DNA from: Flavihumibacter solisilvae
GTDB lineage: Bacteria; Bacteroidota; Bacteroidia; Chitinophagales; Chitinophagaceae
Direction: 5' to 3'
Assembly (NCBI RefSeq): GCF_000814475.1
Contig: NZ_JSVC01000021.1
Location: 124,001 to 188,000, forward strand
Length of the DNA: 64,000 nt
Shown here one piece after another: positions 35,709 through 42,283 of the stretch. A program made the translations under genes and the position numbers. Positions within the stretch are counted from its first letter, which is position 1, and each line of letters begins with the position of its first letter. The notes under the pieces were generated by a model. It was given only the letters and a program-made list of their open reading frames with translations, was not told where the DNA came from and did no database searches.

Positions 35709-37346
35709 TTAACGGGTAATAGCCTCTATCGGCTTACCCAGGCAACCATTGGGCATCTGGATTTGCAGCAATGCAGCTATCGTGGGTGCAATATCGGTCA
35801 TATAAACTTCGTGATTTGACTTGCCGGCGGGGATTTTCCAGCCGTACCAGACCAGCGGTATATGTGCATCATATGGGTTCCATACGCCATGCCCGGTGCC
35901 GGTAGGGCCACCATCATAAACCGCGGGGTGAATGAGAATCTGGATATCGCCGCTACGAACCGGCAGGTAACCGAGTGTAATCATGTCTTTGATCTTAGCC
36001 GGCAGGGTGGTTTGTGCCACTTTTTCCAGTTCAAAGGCCCGGGCTACATCATCCCGCTTCTTCAGGAATTTGATAACAGCAGCGGAAACTGCACCCTCAT
36101 CCATTTTAAGGCTGTCGATCACTTTATGATTCAGGTGTACCTGGAAGCTCATAATACTCAGCACAAGTTGCTGCTGGCCAAACAGGCTGCCTAGGTGACC
36201 ATTTAACTCTGTCACCAGTTTTGTATCATCAAACAGTCCGGAAGGGATCTTATTCTCTTTCATGAAGCCAGGCGCGTGCGCCACACCATGGTCAGCTGAA
36301 ATAAAGAACAGGTACTGTCCCTTTCCAACTTCCTTATCCAGGAAGTTGAAGAATTCGCCAAGTTCCTTGTCGAGACGGAGGTAAATATCCTCAGCCTCAA
36401 TGGAGTTCGGACCGAAAGTATGCCCTACATAATCGGGAGAAGAAAGGCTGACTGCAAGCAGGTCGGTGAACTCATCGCGTCCAAGTTCTTCTGCCTTGAG
36501 TGCTGCTTTCGCCAGGGCAAGCGTCATCGTATTACCATGCGGTGTGGTTGCAATTGCACCGTAATTTTTCCCGATCATTTCCTTGAGATCGTAAGGAAAC
36601 CCTTTTGCGTTTGTGCCAAAAGGTTTGCCTTCATATTCCTTTTCATCGGCGGTACTGTTTACATAAGTATTAAGCGGATAAAGCGTGCTCCACCCCTGCT
36701 GGTAATACTTGTCAACCATCTTTGAAGCGTTGAAATCAGATACCCAGGCCGGAAGGTCGTTACGGTAATAGGTAGATGTCACCCAGTTACCAGTACGGCC
36801 GTCGTACCAATACGCACCATTTGCTGCATGTCCGGCCGGCAGGATCGCGCCCCTGTCCTTCAATGCAATGCCGATTACCTTGGAACGGAAGTTTGTCGCC
36901 AGTTTCAATTCGTCCCCAATGGTAGAAGCCAGCATGTTTGCCGGACTCATTTCGCCGGCGGTAGAAGTGCTTCCTACTGTTTTCACCTTTTTATCTTCAG
37001 TACAGTATACAACACGGTTCAGGTGGTTATCATACCATGCATTTCCGGTTATACCATGGACCGCCGGAGTGGAACCGGAATAGATAGAAGCATGTCCGCA
37101 CGCTGTAACCGTAGGGGAATAGGGAATAAAAGTATTTTCATTGGAAAAACCCTGTGTGAGAATCCGCCTGAACCCGCCATCCGCGCTGTAGCGGTCTGCG
37201 TAACGATACAGATAGTCCCACCTCATCTGGTCAACTACCAGTCCAACCACCAGTTTTGGTCTCTGAGGCTGGGCGCGGGCTTCGGAAACAGCAGAAAAAC
37301 AAAGGGATACAGATAAAATTAACACGGAACAAATACGACGTACCAT
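35709..37346 (-). CDS. Alkaline phosphatase family protein, PafA type
   Basis: The 545-residue protein has a signal peptide (cleavage near ARAQ, residue 26), then the alkaline phosphatase superfamily metal site LVVGLVVDQMRWDYL and the nucleophile in SPTVTACGHASIYSGS (probably the Thr before ACGH, about residue 83). Later metal ligands are in SSPDYVGHTFGPNS, ISADHGVAHAPG and GTGHGVWNPYDAHIPL. This is the order of PafA of Elizabethkingia, a broad phosphate monoesterase of the periplasm. Length matches that enzyme. It has its own terminator and its start faces the serine palmitoyltransferase-like gene. Confidence 0.9.
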   Translation of the reverse strand: MVRRICSVLILSVSLCFSAVSEARAQPQRPKLVVGLVVDQMRWDYLYRYADRYSADGGFRRILTQGFSNENTFIPYSPTVTACGHASIYSGSTPAVHGITGNAWYDNHLNRVVYCTEDKKVKTVGSTSTAGEMSPANMLASTIGDELKLATNFRSKVIGIALKDRGAILPAGHAANGAYWYDGRTGNWVTSTYYRNDLPAWVSDFNASKMVDKYYQQGWSTLYPLNTYVNSTADEKEYEGKPFGTNAKGFPYDLKEMIGKNYGAIATTPHGNTMTLALAKAALKAEELGRDEFTDLLAVSLSSPDYVGHTFGPNSIEAEDIYLRLDKELGEFFNFLDKEVGKGQYLFFISADHGVAHAPGFMKENKIPSGLFDDTKLVTELNGHLGSLFGQQQLVLSIMSFQVHLNHKVIDSLKMDEGAVSAAVIKFLKKRDDVARAFELEKVAQTTLPAKIKDMITLGYLPVRSGDIQILIHPAVYDGGPTGTGHGVWNPYDAHIPLVWYGWKIPAGKSNHEVYMTDIAPTIAALLQIQMPNGCLGKPIEAITR

Positions 37347-37362
37347 GAAAGTTTAGTTTCCG

Positions 37363-37370
37363 CAAAGATA
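37363..37370 (-). promoter_or_regulatory. Putative -7 promoter element of the phosphatase gene
   Basis: On the minus strand TATCTTTG is a full TAnnTTTG match 16 bases before the ATG at 37346. No good -33 box was found. Confidence 0.45.
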
Positions 37371-37402
37371 ATGGCCCAACACTTTCACGGATCCCTTAAC
37401 CA

Positions 37403-37435
37403 TTTGATAATAAAACCGCAAAAAAGTTACCTTTG
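37403..37435 (+). promoter_or_regulatory. Promoter of the serine palmitoyltransferase-like gene
   Basis: TTTG (37403-37406), a 21-base spacer and TACCTTTG (37428-37435) agree with both boxes of the Bacteroidota primary-sigma promoter. The ATG is at 37469, giving a leader of about 28 bases. This is the best two-box promoter match I noticed in the window. Confidence 0.75.
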
Positions 37436-37468
37436 CGACAATTTTAAATCCACAATTATTTTGTACAT

Positions 37469-38725
37469 ATGGCAGATATCTTCGAAAAGCTGGTGAAAGA
37501 TGGAGGGCCGATTGGTCAGCACATGAAACGTGCACATGGTTATTTCGCATTTCCTAAACTCGAAGGGGAACTGGGCAGCCGCATGACCTTCCGCGGAAAA
37601 GAGCGGATCGTTTGGAGCCTGAACAACTACCTCGGACTGGCAAACCATCCTGAAACCAGGAAGGCTGACACAATCGCTGCAGAAAAGTGGGGAATGGGCT
37701 ATCCGATGGGCGCCCGAATGATGAGCGGAAACAGTGTTCACCACGAACAGCTGGAAAAGGTATTGAGCTCGTTCGTTAACAGGGAAGACGCCATGTTACT
37801 GAACTTCGGTTACCAGGGTATCATGAGCTGTATAGACGCACTGGTGGGAAGACGGGATATTATTGTTTACGATGCTGAATGCCATGCCTGTATAGTTGAC
37901 GGCATCCGCATGCACATGGGCTATAGCTATACTTTCAAGCATAACGACATTGAAGATTGCGAAAAGCAATTGCAGCGTGCCGCTAAAATGGCCGAAAAAA
38001 CGGGAGGCGGAATCCTGCTGATCACGGAAGGCGTATATGGCATGAGTGGCGACCAGGGCAAATTAAAGGAGATCGTTGAACTGAAGCAGAAATATGAGTT
38101 TCGCATACTCATCGATGATGCACATGGATTTGGGGCGATGGGTCCAACCGGGGCAGGTACTGACGAAGAGCAGGGCTGCCAGGAAGGAATTGACCTGTAT
38201 TTCTCCACATTCGTAAAATCCATGGGTAGCATTGGCGCGTTTATCGCCGGTCCTAAAGACGTACTCGCATATCTCCGTTACAACACTCGCTCACAGATCT
38301 TCGCAAAAAGCCTGCCTATGATCATCGTTGAAGGGATGCTTAAGCGGATGGAGATGTTGAAATCAATGCCGGAATTACGTGAAAAGCTTTGGAACGTAAC
38401 ACGTACCCTGCAGAACGGGCTTAGGGAGAAGGGATTTGACCTCGGCAAAACCAACACCATGGTTACCCCGGTTTATATGAAGGGCGATGTACCGGAAGCA
38501 ACTGCGATGGTGCTTGACCTTCGTGAGAACTACAATATTTTCTGCTCAATCGTTGTATATCCTGTGATCCCGAAAGGCCAGATCATTTATCGACTGATCC
38601 CTACAGCGGCCCACAGCGCGGAAGATATCGAACTTACACTTAAAGCTTTTACTGAAACTAAGGCCAAGCTGGATGCCGGCGCATATAAAGCGGCTGAGAT
38701 CCCGGATATGGCTGAAGCCATCTAA
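37469..38725 (+). CDS. Serine palmitoyltransferase-like alpha-oxoamine synthase
   Basis: The 418-residue protein is a PLP enzyme of the alpha-oxoamine synthase family (KBL, BioF, SPT). It has SLNNYLGLANHPE, GARMMSGNSVHHEQLE, IDDAHGFGAMGPTGAGT and the PLP lysine in STFVKSMGSIGAFI (about residue 250). It differs from BioF and KBL in its N-terminal segment (KRAHGYFAFPKLEGELGSRMT), which resembles Bacteroidota serine palmitoyltransferases. These make 3-ketosphinganine from serine and palmitoyl-CoA (or acyl-ACP), the first step of sphingolipids, which many Bacteroidota contain. Other acyl-CoA specificity cannot be excluded. Confidence 0.85.
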   Translation: MADIFEKLVKDGGPIGQHMKRAHGYFAFPKLEGELGSRMTFRGKERIVWSLNNYLGLANHPETRKADTIAAEKWGMGYPMGARMMSGNSVHHEQLEKVLSSFVNREDAMLLNFGYQGIMSCIDALVGRRDIIVYDAECHACIVDGIRMHMGYSYTFKHNDIEDCEKQLQRAAKMAEKTGGGILLITEGVYGMSGDQGKLKEIVELKQKYEFRILIDDAHGFGAMGPTGAGTDEEQGCQEGIDLYFSTFVKSMGSIGAFIAGPKDVLAYLRYNTRSQIFAKSLPMIIVEGMLKRMEMLKSMPELREKLWNVTRTLQNGLREKGFDLGKTNTMVTPVYMKGDVPEATAMVLDLRENYNIFCSIVVYPVIPKGQIIYRLIPTAAHSAEDIELTLKAFTETKAKLDAGAYKAAEIPDMAEAI

Positions 38726-38746
38726 AAAAGGCTGGAACAAGAATTG

Positions 38747-38782
38747 AAAGGGTACCTGGTTCGGTAGAACCGGGTACCCTTT
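38747..38782 (+). terminator. Terminator hairpin after the serine palmitoyltransferase-like gene
   Basis: AAAGGGTACC T GGTTC and GAACC G GGTACCCTTT form a stem of about 16 pairs with a four-base loop (one T-G wobble), followed by CCTTTT. It lies 21 bases after the stop codon. Confidence 0.85.
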
Positions 38783-38828
38783 CCTTTTAATGGCCTTATA
38801 ATCGCTGCAGATTAGTTCATTTCCAGAT

Positions 38829-38928
38829 CATATATCCTGGGGTCATCCTAGGGTCATCTTAGGGTTATTCTAGGCTTTTTACCCTAAGATGACCCCAGGA
38901 TAACTGTAGGATGTCCCCAGAATGCATG
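38829..38928. repeat. Two facing arrays of an 11-bp repeat forming a large imperfect palindrome
   Basis: The left arm (38829-38872) has four 11-base units: CATATATCCTG, GGGTCATCCTA, GGGTCATCTTA and GGGTTATTCTA. The right arm (38885-38928) has four units on the other strand: GGGTCATCTTA, CAGTTATCCTG, GGGACATCCTA and CATGCATTCTG. Within this, 38851-38865 and 38881-38895 pair perfectly over 15 bases. Confidence 0.85.
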
Positions 38929-39012
38929 GAATAGCTTTGATACATTAGGAACGCATTAATCCGTCATTACTGATTGTTTGATTTTGGAGGAAGGAAGGAA
39001 TAGAACAGGGAC

Positions 39013-39038
39013 AAAAAAAATCCCGCCGGGAGGCGGGA
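39013..39038 (-). terminator. Minus-strand terminator hairpin
   Basis: TCCCGCC and GGCGGGA pair around a four-base loop; on the minus strand a run of eight T follows. The nearest minus-strand gene ends at 39306, about 270 bases away, so it may end that mRNA's long tail or a small RNA. Confidence 0.8.
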
Positions 39039-39305
39039 TGCACTAATCAAATACCATTAACCATTAAACCTTATCCTATGAAAATTCAAATATAAGATGT
39101 TAATGAGGTAACATTGGTTGCAAGAGGGAATTTTTTTTTTGGGCAAAAGGGAGTTTTTGACCCGAATCAATCTGATCTAAGTATTTACCTAGCTGATTTT
39201 TAGGTCACGTGTGTAAAAACGACACAAAAGGGGCAAATCGCCTACCACAGGTATAGGGTATGACGGTAACTAAATGTAATACGTTGCAGGCTTGTTAAAA
39301 TATTC

Positions 39306-39830
39306 TTACCATGTGCTTTTGAACTTCTTCTGAAACTCCGGGAATGGCATCCGCTTGTACGCGCCATCGCCGAAGTACTTAACGATCAGTTCGAGCTCAT
39401 TCGGGGCAAGGTAGCCGGGAATGGGCTGTGGTGTCTCACCAGGGGCCGGGATGATCACGGTGGTAGGATATGATAACTGCCCGCCGGTCAGCGCCATGGC
39501 GATCTCGTTGGTCTTATATTGCGTGTTGAAGGGATATTTCTTTCCCTGCCAATCCACCGCCGAGCGGGTTTCTGCGTCCAGCTTTACCGTATAGAACTTT
39601 TCCTTTAAGTAACTGATCACATTCTTGTTACGATAAGTTCGTTTGTCCATAACCTTACACCAGCCGCACCAGTCGGTGTAAAGATCAATGAGTACGGGCC
39701 TGGGCGACTGCCGGGCAGCAGCTTCGGCATCAGCAAGACTGATCCATCGCATATCCTTATCCGTTGATTCCTGCGCGATAGCGGTATTCACGGCGAAGAG
39801 CAGAATTATGGGGACGATAAACTTTCGCAT
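39306..39830 (-). CDS. Secreted thioredoxin-fold protein
   Basis: The protein, 174 residues from the ATG at 39830, starts with a signal peptide (MRKFIVPIILLFAVNTAIAQ). An earlier in-frame ATG at 39872 would hide that peptide and overlap ubiX, so I prefer the later one. The thioredoxin active site is DWCGWCKVMDK, and a cis-Pro-like loop is in LSYPTTVII. The sequence resembles DUF255/thioredoxin_7 proteins that act as periplasmic thiol oxidoreductases. It is divergent from ubiX. Confidence 0.85.
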   Translation of the reverse strand: MRKFIVPIILLFAVNTAIAQESTDKDMRWISLADAEAAARQSPRPVLIDLYTDWCGWCKVMDKRTYRNKNVISYLKEKFYTVKLDAETRSAVDWQGKKYPFNTQYKTNEIAMALTGGQLSYPTTVIIPAPGETPQPIPGYLAPNELELIVKYFGDGAYKRMPFPEFQKKFKSTW

Positions 39831-39848
39831 GTTTAACTTTGTTGTTAC

Positions 39849-39856
39849 CAAAAATA
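39849..39856 (-). promoter_or_regulatory. Putative -7 promoter element of the thioredoxin-like gene
   Basis: On the minus strand TATTTTTG matches TAnnTTTG 18 bases before the ATG at 39830. This supports choosing that start codon rather than the upstream ATG at 39872. Confidence 0.4.
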
Positions 39857-39866
39857 AAACACCAGG

Positions 39867-40430
39867 ATGCAAAGAATTGTTATAGCTATCACCGGCGCTA
39901 GTGGTTCAGTGTATCCAAAACTATTGCTCGACAAGCTGGTCACAATGAAAGACCAATGGCAGGAATTGTCTGTTGTTATGACCGACAACGCCCGCATAGT
40001 ATGGCAAACAGAACTTGGAACGAGCGGTTACGACAACTATCCCGGTATCCGGTTCTTTGATAAGAACGATTTTAACGCGCCTTTCGCATCCGGTTCCGGA
40101 AAATATTCCACCATGATCATTATTCCTTGTTCAATGGGTACCCTTGGAAGAATAGCTACCGGCATTTCAAACGACCTTATCACAAGGGCGGCGGACGTAA
40201 TGCTCAAGGAAAGACGTAAACTTATCTGCGTAGCCCGGGACACCCCCTACAACCTGGTCCATATCCGTAATATGGAGACTATTACACTGGCGGGGGGTAT
40301 CATCTGCCCGGCCAGTCCGTCATTTTACAGTAAACCGGAAACGGTCGAAGCGGTTGTCGCTACAGTGGTGGACCGCGTACTGGATCTAGCAGGCTTAACT
40401 GTTAAGACTTTCCGCTGGGGCGGAGAATAG
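39867..40430 (+). CDS. ubiX: Flavin prenyltransferase UbiX
   Basis: The 187-residue protein starts MQRIVIAITGASGSVYPKLL with the FMN-binding TGASGS motif, has IIPCSMGTLGRIATGISNDLITRAADVMLKERRKLI (in the residue 90-125 region) and RDTPYNLVHIRNM, all UbiX hallmarks. It joins a dimethylallyl group to FMN to make the cofactor of UbiD decarboxylases. In this menaquinone-making organism it probably serves MqnL-type or other UbiD-like enzymes; no ubiD gene is in the window. Length is normal. Confidence 0.95.
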   Translation: MQRIVIAITGASGSVYPKLLLDKLVTMKDQWQELSVVMTDNARIVWQTELGTSGYDNYPGIRFFDKNDFNAPFASGSGKYSTMIIIPCSMGTLGRIATGISNDLITRAADVMLKERRKLICVARDTPYNLVHIRNMETITLAGGIICPASPSFYSKPETVEAVVATVVDRVLDLAGLTVKTFRWGGE

Positions 40431-40446
40431 CCAGCTTTTATTTAAT

Positions 40447-41457
40447 TTGCCAATTCAAAATTGCAGTCTGTTGTTCAGTTTTGAATACCATTCATACGAT
40501 TATTTCAAGCTCCTAAGCGATCTTGCCGCGACGATGGGCACAAGTGTGAAGGACAACAAAATAATTTTCCCTCATCACGTTGCCGACGGCTACCTGCAAT
40601 GTATTGAGCTTCCCAATGGCTTACAAGCCATCATTTCCGATTACAAGCTTAACGACCAGTATTATCTTAAACGGGAGAAGATTCCTAAAGAGTATTATGT
40701 ACTCAGGTATGAGGACATAAAGATCGAAGAGGAAATGACCCTCAAGATAGATGGTGAAGTACTGCGTACGCGCAATGAACACCATGCAGGCATTTATCTC
40801 ACAAGTACTCTTTTTGACGTTTCATACCTTGGGCGCAAGGGCACTTCCATAAAAGGCATTAATATCATTTTCAGCAAGGAGTGGCTTGCAGAACACTTAC
40901 GGATAACCGATCCTGAAGAAGTGCTCACTACCTACCTGAATATGAAAACAGGCAGCTACACTATTGAACCGATCGATAACGAATACCGCCGGTATTTCAA
41001 TGAAATCCTGCAATCTGAAGAAGACAGTCCGCTACGGATTGCCACCATCCAGAACCGGATCATGCTACTGATCGAACGCTTTTTTGCAAGGTTGTATGAG
41101 AAGAGCCGCACGCTCATGGCCAGTCCCAAGATCTCGAAACATGATGTGCACCAGTTGATGCGCGTTGAATCATTGCTGACAAAAGATGTTTACAGTCGCC
41201 CCCCGACAATTGACCAGCTTGCCCAGGAGGCAGCCATGAGCTCTGCGAAACTGAAAAAGTTGTTTAAAGAAGTTTATGGCACCAGCATATATGCTTATTA
41301 CCAGAAACAACGCCTGAATGTGGCCCGCGATATGCTGCTGAGCGGAGATTTTACAGTAAAAGAGGTCGGGTTGCAGGTTGGTTACTCCAACCTCAGCAAT
41401 TTTGCAGCTGCATTTAAAAAGGAGTTTAACATTCTGCCAAGCGAGATACGAGCATAA
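40447..41457 (+). CDS. AraC family transcriptional regulator
   Basis: The 336-residue protein has a C-terminal AraC/XylS DNA-binding domain with two helix-turn-helix units: PTIDQLAQEAAMSSAKLKKLFKEVYGTSIYAYYQKQRL (split at about residues 255-293) and FTVKEVGLQVGYSNLSNFAAAFKKEF. The N-terminal 200 residues look like a sensing domain common in Chitinophagaceae AraC proteins; the ligand is unknown. The start is uncertain: the frame has a TTG at 40447 and the first ATG only at 40534, which would cut the conserved-looking N-terminus. It follows ubiX by 16 bases. Confidence 0.85.
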   Translation: MPIQNCSLLFSFEYHSYDYFKLLSDLAATMGTSVKDNKIIFPHHVADGYLQCIELPNGLQAIISDYKLNDQYYLKREKIPKEYYVLRYEDIKIEEEMTLKIDGEVLRTRNEHHAGIYLTSTLFDVSYLGRKGTSIKGINIIFSKEWLAEHLRITDPEEVLTTYLNMKTGSYTIEPIDNEYRRYFNEILQSEEDSPLRIATIQNRIMLLIERFFARLYEKSRTLMASPKISKHDVHQLMRVESLLTKDVYSRPPTIDQLAQEAAMSSAKLKKLFKEVYGTSIYAYYQKQRLNVARDMLLSGDFTVKEVGLQVGYSNLSNFAAAFKKEFNILPSEIRA

Positions 41458-41460
41458 AAA

Positions 41461-41493
41461 AATCCCCGCGGACGACCGTCCTTTCCGGGGATT
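41461..41493. terminator. Bidirectional terminator between the AraC and LolA-like genes
   Basis: AATCCCCG and CGGGGATT enclose a smaller inner GGAC/GTCC pair. A runs on the left and T-rich sequence on the right let it serve both convergent genes. Confidence 0.8.
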
Positions 41494-41514
41494 CTTATTA
41501 AATGAGTTTCTTTG

Positions 41515-42168
41515 TCAGCGCAGGTCCACTTCTTCGACACCTGGATACTTCTTCTTGTCAAATACGAACATATCATCAGCAATTGCAGCTTTAGAATTCA
41601 TATTGCTCACTGTATATGTGTATTTGTTGCCATTTTTCTCAAGAACTTTCGTGCTGTGAATGGTCTTGGTTCCCTTGTCTACATACACGTAAACCTTATG
41701 AAAAGCCTTGCTTTTGTCCGTAGGAGTCATCTCAATTTCCTGTAGTGTCTTTGTGCCAACTTTCTTTTCACCATTCATCTTATAGTAGAAGTCCTTATCG
41801 TAAAAATTGGTGAACAGTTTTTGCGGAGTAATGGTGGATTGTCCAGGCTCAAATTTGGTGATGGTCACCTCATTGGCAGCCTTGTCGTAAGTCCAGATAT
41901 TTTTGCCATCGCAATAAATATCCTGTCCAGTGATATTAACCCGGTATTTTCCATCTTTCATGTAAACTGTCCCTTTCTTAACACCCTGTACCTTGCCATT
42001 TCCGTCTTCAACCTGGAGACTGAATGAGGACTGAACTGCCTTAAACGATTTAAACTTTGAACTAACCGCATCAAGCACGGATTTCGCCGCCGGATCGCTC
42101 TGAGCCATCACAAAGTTTATTGATACCACGCTAAACATCACGGCCAGCAAAATGGAAAGTTTCTTCAT
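41515..42168 (-). CDS. LolA-like outer-membrane lipoprotein carrier protein
   Basis: The protein, 217 residues from the ATG at 42168, has a signal peptide (MKKLSILLAVMFSVVSINFVMAQ). The mature part has the LolA/LolB-like open barrel pattern: FKAVQSSFSLQVED, GTVYMKDGKYRVN, IYCDGKNIWTYDKAANEVTI and a late KVYVYVDKGTKTI. LolA carries lipoproteins across the periplasm; Bacteroidota versions are divergent. An ATG nine codons upstream (42195) is less likely. It lies 115 bases after ftsK on the same strand, and ftsK-lolA order is known in other bacteria. Confidence 0.82.
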   Translation of the reverse strand: MKKLSILLAVMFSVVSINFVMAQSDPAAKSVLDAVSSKFKSFKAVQSSFSLQVEDGNGKVQGVKKGTVYMKDGKYRVNITGQDIYCDGKNIWTYDKAANEVTITKFEPGQSTITPQKLFTNFYDKDFYYKMNGEKKVGTKTLQEIEMTPTDKSKAFHKVYVYVDKGTKTIHSTKVLEKNGNKYTYTVSNMNSKAAIADDMFVFDKKKYPGVEEVDLR

Positions 42169-42283
42169 AAGTACTTTTTTGAACAATGGGTGCAAAGATA
42201 TTCTTTTAGATGCAGTGATTGGACCAATGGTTGGAATCCAGGATTAACGCCGGTGAACGCTTTAACAAATATTAAGGTATTTC

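Larger units (their letters stand above)
38783..39305. other. Non-coding stretch with inverted repeat array, hairpin and orphan leader-like sequence
   Basis: No gene of normal size is present. The region holds the 11-mer inverted array (38829-38928), a minus-strand terminator (39013-39038), and a leader-like sequence ending in a five-codon open frame (39078-39095). From 39100 to 39305 I see AT-rich sequence with a long T run (39130-39139) and no recognised feature. Confidence 0.6.
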
